This document shows positions 13,401 through 25,400 of a stretch of 60,000 nucleotides of DNA, piece by piece. How positions within the stretch are numbered: the first letter of the stretch is position 1; each line of letters opens with the position of its first letter. Source of the DNA: Acanthaster planci (taxonomy: Eukaryota > Echinodermata > Asteroidea > Valvatida > Acanthasteridae); the NCBI RefSeq assembly GCF_001949145.1, contig NW_019091370.1, forward strand, positions 2,002,575 through 2,062,574. Direction: 5' to 3'. The notes under the pieces were generated by a model, which was not told the origin of the DNA, did no database searches, and worked only from the letters and a program-made list of their open reading frames with translations. A program made the translations under genes and the position numbers.

Positions 13401-16400
13401 CAAAAGGGGAAACGGGGACCCAAAATCTCCATTAAGATAAGAGAACGGGGTTGACAACTTGTAATAGGGCCTACATCAGGGTTTACCCTTGGCATTTCCA
13501 GTCTCCAGCAAACAGTACAACACAAACATTCCTCATTGATCTGACAGAGCTGTCATTAAGTTAACTGGCAGTGACCCTTGACCACAGTGGTATAATGACT
13601 ACAGGAGGCAATTAAGACATACACATCACAAAAGTAATGTTTTATTTAAATTGTAAACTGTTAATAATATGCATTAATCCCGTTACAAATGGTAATCAAC
13701 AAAGATAAAGATTTTTTCATCTTTTCATAATTCTGGAACTCAGTGTGACATATCTCCTTTTTCCATCTGCATAATGTCAAGTTGTTGTTTTTTTTTAGAT
13801 CACAGCTTTCATTTGTACACTTGGGACAAGAAGTTTACACATAGGCCTATACCTTCATGACAAAAGTCTGGAAAATTGAGAATCTCAAAGTTTATCGCAA
13901 CAGGCAAAAAAATCTGAGCACAATTCAACCCTAAACCCCCCAGTTGGTGGAAGTACATGAATGTGTAAAATGTGTATTAACATTGGTGGATTTGAGAAGG
14001 TTAACCCTAACAATCCCAAATCCTCCAATTTCAATACGATTTTACATACACCCTTGGAGGTTAGGGTTAAAGAACAATGACTGTTTTCAAATGTTGTCTG
14101 CATAGGCATTCTGTAAGTTCTAGCTTCAATTGTATCAATTTACAAATAATGATGTGTTATTGCACCAAGGAACTCAACTTCCTTTTTCAGTTTCAATTCT
14201 CACAACTTGTTCCTGAATCACAATTTCGGTACCACATGTTAACGATTAGCCAATTTGTAAGACAGTCTCCGAGTAAAGCTTCTCTGCCCCGCTCAGAGAT
14301 TTGAGAAGCTCCCTAATTGCAACTCGGCTTGTCATGTCCCAAGACAATGTCACTTCCACATGGCACATTAACAGATGTGAGGTGGTAAGTTGAGTCTTGA
14401 CAGGTTCTAAATATACTGACCGTTCTCAGTGTGCTGTTCGGAGTACACCCCTGACACAAATTCGCAGGTGGCATTGTTTCCTTGGCACACACCACAAGCA
14501 TCGGGTTGAGCATCCGACCCCAACACATGATCACATCCGACTTTCTATAAACAGCAATGCAGTGCCAAAAAAAGGCATGTCAGGACCTATGCCATTCTAG
14601 GGACCTAGAACTACATTGATCTATGACAATGTATACGTATATGTATCTTCAAACAGAATGCACACTTTTAACACATCCCTTTTATTTAACCTATTATTGT
14701 ATGCACCCTCCACCCTCCCCCCATAAAAATGTCCTACTAGTTATTCCCTGTAATGTCCCAAACTACCAAAGCATTACAGATTCATAAATGCACGAATGAA
14801 AAGTAAAACAGTTTAAGACAAGTGGTAATGATTGAGCCGTTCAGAGAAATTCTTTGAAACCTTTTCGTTACTTCCAGGTTTCTGTGGTATTACTGCACAT
14901 TTCTTCCTTAACCCCCCCTCCCCCAATGGTGACAAAGAGCAGATTTGTAATGACTTGAGTCCGACAACTTTTGTCAACTTGACTTGAGTCTCAACGTGTA
15001 AATGACTCAACTCGAGTCTCTGTGACCAAATGACTTGACTCGAATCTCTCATTGGGACTCGAATCGAGTATAAGCTTATAAAACTCGAGTCTCAACAAAA
15101 TTAAAAGCAAAATTTTAGTTGGCTAGATACCTGTTACCCTATAAGTATAAGCTTATAAAACTCGAGTCTCAACAAAATTAAAAGCCAAATTTTAGTTGGC
15201 TAGATACCTGTCACCCTAATTTATTTTCAGCATGTCCTCATGAAAATAACAATACCAAAAAATGCCTTACATGTAGTTGGGTTTTTAGTGTATTTTATTC
15301 ACAAATTGGTGACTTAAATTGACTCGAGCTCCATACTTGACTCGACCTGACTCCACTACACAAAGTGACTCAACTCAACTTTTTGACCTAATGACTCGAC
15401 TCAACACGAGTCACAATGTTAAAATGACTTGACTCCAATCACCAATTTAGTGACAAATGTGAATACCACCTCTGCCTTATGCTGGGACCTCACACACTCA
15501 GTTCTATTGAAGAGTCAAATATCACCTTTTACTTCTCCTAGTAGGATTCACATTCAATCCTCTGTCACATTTTTACTGGTTCACAAGCTAAAGATTACAA
15601 CATGGGCCAATTTCACAGTGATTTGCAAAGGGAAAGCAATAGTTCCTTAGCACCAGCAGTGTACCAGCCTCAATATCACACACTACTGGTAAAAATTTCT
15701 TTTGACTGCTTTTCAGGGAATTTTCAATCAGTACAAACTGCTATTTAGCTGGTGGCTCTATAACATGGGTCCAAAACAACATCTAAGGTACCCAAATGAC
15801 ACTGCCAAATGACTATACCAAAACCTGCAGGACCTTTTGCAGCTTCTTCAAGATTCTGTAGATTTTTCGAGGCTCACTTAAGATTTCATTACCCCTTTGT
15901 TGTATTTGTCATATGATGTTTGCATGTGCAAGTATTTCACAAGGCTTGATACATGTATTTCATACCTACCTCACACACCCCATTCACACATGTGTCTAGG
16001 CTGTCATGACTACATCGTGTCCCATCATGCACCTTGGAGTTTAGCGGGAAATAGAAGTCATATCCCTCGGCTATGCAGTATAACTTGCAAGCCTCTTTCC
16101 CTGCAGTAGAAGGAACAGAAAGCATTCATTTGACAAAAACCACTGAACGTTGTCTAGAGTGAATACTCACGATAGCATCCAACATGGCATGTCCCAAGCT
16201 CTGGGCACTTTGATTTTTTTTCTCCTACACTCTGCATGAGAGACAGTTTTACCCCAAGCTGCACAGAAAATTTAATTAGGTTCAAAATGTTCCCTTTTCA
16301 TAAATCTTGGGTTTGGTAACCCCATTCTTTTGGCTCACTTTTTTTTCCACGCTTTGAACCATTTTAAACTGCTAAACCGAAAACGTTTGAAAACTGCTGA

Positions 16401-19400
16401 CAGAAACAAAGTTTGGTATGTCAATCTTCATTAACCATGGTAACAGTAGTTAATGGAGATTTGTAAACTTAGTTTGCCAAGCACACAAGGTTGGGGGACT
16501 GTAAGTCCTACTCTCCATGCTAAATTCACCTTTTTGAAGTTCCAAGCAAATTTAAACAAACTTTTTAAAATGATGTGCAACCCGTGGCTAGCTTTATCAA
16601 GGCAGCAGTACCAATGTTGAATGAATCTAAAGCTCATTAATCGAGTGAAAAGGACACTGAAAAAAAGTGAAGCGCCCCAAGGAACTCCACTTTATTTGAA
16701 ATGTGGAGACGACTGGTGACTTACTCTCAGTATGAACATAGGGCTGCCATTGGTAATAAGACCCTCTAAAAGGTCGGCCATTGTAGGCCGCGCACTGCTT
16801 AGCTCGAAAGTCAATGGCATCTGGCTCACATTCCTATGGGAACAAAACAAGGACATCAAATCCAAATCTGCTGGGATACACCTGGACCGTGTGATTTCAA
16901 GAACCCTTACATATTTCAACTGTATGTTTTATAAGTTGGCAAAGACAGGTGTCAAGAGAAGATCTGGGATTTTCAGATGAGGGGTCAGACCTTTGGAAAG
17001 AGCAAAGATCAGACGTTTTGAAAATGCGGGATCAGGTCTTTTGTGCTTTCCTTACCAGGTAGTAAATTTCAGTTTTGGACATTAATGAGCCAGGTTCTTG
17101 AATGCACAAGGGATACACGTATGTCTGAATGAATTTTTTGTGCATGCAAAAGTTTCAGTTTATTTTCAAAAACTGACCTCACTCTTTGTAACAGAAAAGT
17201 GGAGGGGGGAGGGAATAGGACAGTCTTGATCCATCCCACTAGATCAACCTCTAAGCTTTAAGACTGTTAATAAGCTAAATGAAAACTTACCGCCCCCCAA
17301 AAAAAAGAGACAGATGAAGATAAAGAACTTAAGGACCACCTCCCTTGTCCCGGCAGATTACAAAGAAAGTGCGTGTCTTCACACAGGAAATTACTGTTAC
17401 ATACACGTGACAAATGATTTTTTTCTTGGTTTGAACATAGCATTCAGAGGCAATCTGCACCTTGGGGGTTCGGTCAAGGATCCCTTCACTGCTGACACTG
17501 TGCATTAATCATTGTACGGACGTGACTTTCCTCCCCCTACCTGTATGTTGCACATTCTGTAGATGTGGCTCGAGCCCTCACAGTACCGGCCGCCATTCTG
17601 TGGCTCGGGGTTGTTGCACAGCCTCTCCTTGTGCTGTATCCCTCCGCCGCACGTCCTGGAGCAGGGCGAGTACTCACCATACTCTGACCAGTTGCCGTGG
17701 ACAGGCTGTGGCCCGCGCTTGTCGCGACTGACACAGTCCCCTTGTATGCACCAATGCTGGAAGCCGCAGGAAGTGCCATCTGCGGCGGGTAGGAACTTGG
17801 TTTCACACCTTCTCTCGTCGCGGTGGCACCAAATGGACTGGCAAAGGGACTGGTAATAATAGTAAGAAAAAAAAAATGAAATTATGACCAATGCCACCAT
17901 GAACTTAGCTCACATGGTTATTGATGTCTCGCCAAGTTTGTGTGGCAAAACCACCAACATGTACATTCAACAAGTCACAGATTTATGTCCACAAGAAAGT
18001 TTGATATTTCAAATTCAACAGGCTAGGAAACTCAGTTCTCACAAGTGAGAGCAGTACGGAGATACTAACAGTAAGAATAAAAATCACCCAGTTCGAAACA
18101 AATATGAATGTTCAGTGCGAAATTTGTAATTTGTGGTTGGCTTTTGGATATCCTCCATGTTACAATGTGTGCTGCTCAATGCAAATGTGCCCTAAAATAT
18201 GAAAGATTTAAATTTTTATATGAGAACCAAAGACCAAAATGTAACTAAAATGCAACAAACTCAGGAATCTAACTGAAAAATCAATCTTCCTTGTTTTTGC
18301 ATACAAAACAATTTCATATTAAAAAAGATTCTACATTCTTTGTCAGCTAATATGAAGTCCATGTTCACACCCCCCCTCCCTGTGACTTAACTGATACTGA
18401 CACAGTGACATCAACAGTAACATGCCATTGTCACTAGGTACGCCCAGATGCGCATAGGTCACGCATACTCCATATACTTACAAACCAGAGCACACAAGTA
18501 CTGTCCCCCCCCCCCCAAAAAAATTGCCTCTCGTGTCAGGGGGAGTGAAACCGCTGTCCCTACATAGACTTCACAAGTTTGACAGATGTATGATTTTGCA
18601 CTGAAACACCACAAAAGAATCTATCCATTTCAGCCTCAACAACGTCAGTCACTGAACGCAGGGGATTAGCACAAATGCAGACCAACAAGTGACTCATAAC
18701 ATTCAGGTCACAGGTCTGACAGATCCATCTGGCACACACACGTACATGAATGTAGCACGTTATTAAGAACTTCACACACTGAGCGCTGAACGACAAGGGG
18801 AAGCTGATGGTGCTAAGTTGTGCTGTCATCTGATACTGAACATTTTAATTAGCCAACTAGTTGATTGATTTTGACATTGAAGAAAATGATCCTAGTAACA
18901 CTAGACAATATGTAATACTAAAATTCTAAGTTTAAGAAAACTGGTCCCTTTTTGGCTATGTCACAATAACCTTTCATCATCTACATGTGTAAAAAAGTCG
19001 ATCAGGGTACCCACATTCCAAGACTAATGGTGATCCTTGAAACATGACTAAAGAACTTTGTATTGATATTGAAAGGGTCCAGGGTTATTAAATTACATAT
19101 TTTTAAAAATCAAAGCCGCAGAAATATTATGACAGTGTTTTGCACTTAGTATAAGAAAAAAGCCAGCTGATCTGAGGACAAGCTGCATGCCTGCAGTCAG
19201 CCTGAAAATCCATGCCCGCGAATATCAAAATAAAATATTATTAGAAAGTTTTGGAAGGCCAAATTTTGTCTTGTTGGATAATTTCTATGGAAAACCTTCT
19301 TCTCACATTTCCAGTATTTTAAATAACTTTCTTTACAGAAATGGCAATATTGATTTGTGAAACAGGCATGACCTTGTTCCAATTTCCTGAGACTGCTTGA

Positions 19401-22400
19401 AAGCAAGGGCATTGATCTTTTCTGAAAAGTGGGGGGGGGGCATAGTAACTTATCAACAGCAAAAAACCAACGCAAAAGTGAAATGAATAGCCCTTAAGGG
19501 CTGTATGGTATCCAAGTCTCAGGGGGTACATTCAAATTTGTTCAAACGTCCATGAAAGAATCCTCAACCATCCCCACCCAAAAAATAGAAAGATGGCAAC
19601 ATTATTTCTAGAATGCTGGTGCTTTCAACTCCTAAAAGGGGCAACATGCCTCAAATTTGAAGTCTAGATGTTCCTTGGATGTTACGATCATCAGCAGTAT
19701 GGAGGCGTTCTTTTGGCTCCTATGAGCTGCAAACCCAAATGTGGACCTAATATTTTTATTTAGCTACAAAAAAGTGGGTGGAGCAAACTACATGATATCC
19801 CCCATCCCCCGCTGATTGACACCTAAAAATAGCAGAAAGCAACATTTAGCCATTTTTTGTAGTTGGTCATGATCCCCTTACAACCAGTCCTGATGTATAC
19901 AAATTGCATGGCATTCTAGCAGGAAACCAGCTTTCACCGAGCAACTATTTCCTTTGCTTTAATAGCAAATTCCTGTGCTCTGAGCAGTGCTGTTCAATTG
20001 GCCCCTGGACTGATACAGGCTGTGGGAACTGGCTGCAGCTCCCAAGCATAGACTCGGACGTAATTTCAAGGCTGCAAAAAGTAATTCGGACATGGCCACA
20101 ATTTCATTCGGACAGACTTTTGTTGCCCTCTCAGAACCTAACTGGAGGGCAATCCAATTCCAGGCATTGGTCACATGCAGCCGCTCACCTTCCCAAAGTT
20201 GAACGAACAGAGCCGTGCCCTGGGCCCAAACTGCCACTGACACTGCTTATCAGCATCATACAGCTCTCCTGGGAGCTTGCTGGGAAACTGGTACTTGGTG
20301 ATCCCCACAGGTTCATCCTCTGTGCACCTGGCTCGATTGGACCTAGAGAACCAAACACCATAATAAATATACATGCATGTACAATAAAAACTATCCAATT
20401 TACAAACCAAGGCTATAGCCAGAGGTTTGTCTATGACTGCGCTAGACATCAAGCAAACTGACACACTGTTTTGGACACTAATTTTGTGATGCCAATAAAA
20501 AAACAGGTAATTCTGACTCCCCGATGTTCAAATCAAGGTGAACTTGTACAGGCTGAACATTTTGACATTCATGGACAAAATCAATAATGTTATAAACAGG
20601 CAAAAAATATATAAAATTAGGTTGCTACTACAAAGACCCGTAGCCAAGCACAGTAACGTGGTATTTCTTTTTGTCATTACTAACCCAAGGAAAGTGGTAA
20701 TGTAGTCTTGACTGCATGGGGACCAGTGGAACCGGCCGTTGTTGCCCGACAACGTCGGCGACATGATGTAGCCGCTGGACTTCTTACAGTCATTCCCGTC
20801 TCCATCATGGACCATTCCAAAACTGCAAACAAGCAGTGCATATTTTGTTGATATTAAATATCAACTTCTGTTTGGAACAACGGAGCTGTCAGTCACGGCT
20901 CTAGTTTACAGCCAAAGAAGACAGCCGTGACACAGGGTGGGACAACACGGATTACGCTTGAGACACAAGCCAGAGTGGTGTAAGTACTTGAGCTTTTTAT
21001 GATGGGCTTTTCATAAAAGGCATGCTGAAAATGTCAAGTACATGTTTTGGGGCCTTTCCACAAATATTTGGACATTTCTTGCATGCCTGTGTCAAGCCCT
21101 GCCTCCAAACACTCATATTCCCACTCATCTCAAGTACTCGGTCAACACAGCCTTGGCGCTTTAGGCCTGACTCCTAATAACCCACACCACACTTCGGTGC
21201 ACTTGAGTACTTGGAAAAAGGGCTTCATGAAAACAGTGCTGTAGTTAAGTGCACAGGCTTTAAACCAATCTCAATTGTACTGTCCATCCAAATCTACCCT
21301 CCCCAGCAGAGACAGTCCACATCTCAGCACAATCTACGTTACTCCCATCCTCTGCTGGGCTGTGTACACTCTGCTAAAATTTCTTAAGCTTTTACATACA
21401 CCCTAATTTGCCACAAGTGAACCAATGCTTAAACACAAAGCACTCCCGCATTTCATTTTCATGATCAGACCACAAGGAGCCCTAAAAATCCATCTGCGCA
21501 GCTAGCACATACATGTACATGTAGCACCAGTGGCATGCATTCCACTTCTTTATCTTAGCTATGGTTTGACACATACATGTACGTGTACACACATCACATT
21601 TCATCACACTCAACAGTGCTGGCTGTCATCTTGCATAATTTCAAAAATCCTGATGTAGACAAAGTTGTGGGCCTATGCGGGAGCATGCACAATAAAGGCA
21701 TTCAAAACCATAGAGGTAATACATTATTCCTCTGTCCAAGGCATGCATGTACAACAAAGTAACCCACATACTGGTAGGTCATCGATAACGATAAAGTTTC
21801 TACCACTGATGCTCGTGTAATCCTTGTTACGTACCTATGACCAGATTCATGAGCCACAGTGAATGCCAGTCCCAAGCCTGTGTCTTCATTTATCGTGCAA
21901 CTCCGATATTTGCTGCACATTCCACCGATTGGAGCAAAACCTGAGCAAAATTGCCATAAGAAACACACAACTAATTACAGCAAGATCAAATGTGTAATAA
22001 CATTTTGTATAACCTTCAGTCTCATGAAAAACACATCTGGAACCGTACAACCATGGTTGAGCTGACCTTTGAAGTGCTTCAAAAAGTACTCCAGTGACTA
22101 AAAAGTGAAAGCTGTGATTTATAGGGGCTAGATGTCTATGGCAGATACACCCCTCCAAAACTGTTGAGCACAAAGTTGAACTCTGAAAAATTGAAATACT
22201 TCATGCACTGGATATGACATTGTCATTCACCAAACTGTTCTCTTACAAGGATAACCTGCATTTGTTTCATTTAAGAAGTTGAGGAGTCATTTTTTAAAAG
22301 TGTGCTAACATGTAACCTTAGTCACAACTGAAAATCCCATTTCAAATATTTTGACAACTAGCGGCAAAATCAAAGCAAAAATACCTACATGTATTTGACG

Positions 22401-25400
22401 TTCAGGTCAACATGCCCTCTTAATTTCACGACCTCAGATTTGAACACTTGAAGTTTTTAATGGTTGGATGGTGGCCCATCCATTAAAGGAAGCTCATCAC
22501 GTTATAAACTGCCGGCACGTTTGCCGTGGGACAAATTCCAACTTTATCTCCCCCCCTCAATTTGCAGCAGCATTGTGGCCTCATAATAATCTTTAAAAGT
22601 TCTGCTGCTTTCAATCACAGGTACCCTGATGACTTCAGGATTGCACAGGCAAACCCTTGTCACTTTACGCACATGACCCAATATCAACATTCTATTCAAG
22701 TACGCAGAGGACATTGCTAGTTGTGCTGTTCAATTTTCGGAAGATGCTGGAGGCTTGTACTTTGGAGTATTCCAGTCTGTCTGAACACTGCAAATGAATT
22801 CATCAGCATCATCACCGGCATCAACAAATTGCACACTTAAGGGCTTTGTCTAGACAAGGGATGGTAAAATTAAAAATTCAGGCGAATGATACATCATTGT
22901 CAATAAGGAACACGAGACAGTTGACCTTGGTCATAAATTGTTCAAAAATGAAAGCCATAATAATGAGACGAAATAGCATTGCCAGCCTTCAAAATGCACT
23001 TTCAGGTAGGAGCAGCCCATTGTGAGAGTTGTGATTCTCAATTTACATCCAAAAGCATTTTTTTTTTTCAAATTTTCTAGGCGATTTATTGCGATTGATA
23101 CCCTTGTAAACTGCCAGTGATGTGTACCGTGACTCATCGAGACAGTTAAGTTGTATGCGTTTTCCATTACGCACATACCTAGTGTGTCACAGGGCTCATT
23201 TTTCCAGGAGCAGATATCCATGCCAGTCAGCAGGATCGCATGGTCATGTTGGCTGCCATTTGGCGTGGTTAGCGTTGACTGCCACTGGCAAAAGCTATTC
23301 AAGGAGTGGTCTGCGTGATGGTCAATGTTTAACCCAGGCTACAAACAAGAAAGAGAAATAATTAGGAATTTGTCTCTTCCAATTCTACCTCTGCACATAC
23401 CAGAAGATGAAAAAGTTATGTGGTTGAGGAAATTGAACTGATTGCCATACAACACAGTTTGGTGCTGTGTGGCCCAAAATCCATGAAAGCCAAAGAACAG
23501 AAAGATAACGGGAGATAAATCAGCTGAAATGCTCAATATCAAATGGTGCAAAAGACCTACAACCACACAAGTGTCAACATTGACAAATTAAATTGTGTTC
23601 ACATGAGAAATGAAGTTCCGGAGAAAGAAAGTACCAGCACCCTTGGCACTTGCATTCAGTATGTTTGTGGTTTTTACAATTTTTTTTTTTAAATTTGGAC
23701 TGTCTACATAAGGGAATTGCCACCACAGCAATAACAAACAAACAACAAAAAAAACATGCAGGGTATCCTTTAGAGAACGTGTTGTATGGAATTTGGAATA
23801 GAACAGACAGAAATTGGGAAAAACCACCCAACAAATAACTTGATGACTGACCATATTACCCAGCCATGGAGACAGCAAAAACTAAAATACAATTTGAAAA
23901 AGCAAATCCAAGAAAAACTACATCTTAAATGAACAAACCTTAATCCTATGCAAAGATGCATTCTCAACACACTTGTCCTATCAGTCAAAATCAATCGAGT
24001 GACATGTAATATGTCAGAGTAGTGTACAAGGGAAGTGGAGGGCATTTTTGACTGTTTTTGACAGTTACAGGAAAAGGAGGGTTTTTACATGAATTAACAT
24101 GAAAGAAATAAGTACCAGCTGGTTCTGCCATAAATTTCCTGATTTGCTTTTATGATACCAAACTATGTGAATCGATAGAAACAAACATTGAGAAAAAAAA
24201 TGACAACTGCCAAGGTACCAAATAACTTGAGCCATAAATTAAAACTCAAGTGTTACTCACTTTCACAGGAAATTAAAGGTATGGCCAATTACAAGTCATT
24301 TCCTCAGAAGCGTTATCTAAATATACTTTATCAATGTACCAGTACATATGTATGTTATCAAGTAATTTTCACACAGGTCTTCCTGCTCCTTACAATCATT
24401 TCGTTCACTCTATGCCTGTTAGGTGTCTAAACATATTCTCTCATCTCATCACGACTACTCAAATCCAAAACCATTCTGGTAATATACATGTATGCAGCTA
24501 GTCCCAGAAAACTTGGAGATAAGATGAAGATCACCAGATGCAGGTATATGTACATGTACAAACAACGCATACCAAGAAAGTGACATCACTTCCCCCCACA
24601 GGAACTTGACACATCAGGCAAAACCCAGTGTAATAACACGTGTATCATTGCTCTTGATTTTTTGCAGGGCAGATGGGTCAATCTATAACTTAGTGGGTTC
24701 AATTTCTTTTTTCAGGTGTCTCTGCTATATCGGACGTATGATTTTGTACATTTAGAACATTCTTTAATTTTCAATAGTGATTAAGTAATGCAAATTACCT
24801 GCCAAACAAATAACGATATGATGAAGTCAACTGCAGTGATATTTTCCCACAGGTCAGGTGCAAAAGTGACACAAGAAGAATTGTCACACTTTAGGATGCC
24901 AAGTTTATAGAATCACCCAGATACTAAGTACCAACTTGTGCACTGACACACGTGCGTATACCGTACACATATCTACCATCTACCGTACATGTACCTCGGC
25001 ATTGACAAAATTAAACCCACGCAGAGACTGATAAAATAATTACGGCACTCATGCACTGAAGATCTAAAGTCAAGGCTCCGACATCAGAATAACAGCAACT
25101 ACACATACTGTTCCATGTACCTTCACAGGTCAGAACTACTGTAGGGATGGGGAGGGAGAGTGGCTTGAGCCATGATCAATCAACCAAGAGAAACCAACAA
25201 CAACTATTTGACTTATCCCTACAAGTTCAATTTGATGTGATTCAATTAACCCTGAATCTATACTACAGAAAATTAGAAGCAAATCTTTATGCATTCTTTT
25301 TCCAAGTTGCCTGTTCGTCTCACGCTTCATCTTTGACTCCAGAATCAGCTTCAGTCAATTGCACTTTTGTGAACTGATGAGAAAATACCCCATGCTTTTT

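Larger units (their letters stand above)
10731..14420. other. Intron between exons 12 and 11
   Basis: This intron of about 3.7 kb contains a tRNA-derived SINE-like head (11183-11240), a roughly 750 bp terminal-inverted-repeat element (11514-12262) and a small inverted repeat of AACCCTAA/TTAGGGTT with TCCTCCAA/TTGGAGG (14002-14069). No second gene was recognised. Confidence 0.7.
14545..15969. other. Intron between exons 11 and 10
   Basis: This intron of about 1.4 kb is dominated in its middle by the GACTCGAGTC-rich repeat (14955-15435). The rest is AT-rich with nothing recognised. Confidence 0.7.

Noticed and set aside
19904-20461. 185-codon open frame on the plus strand
   Set aside because: It lies antisense over ADAMTS exon 7, whose coding is certain. 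The protein shows no family features and the frame is best explained as a shadow.
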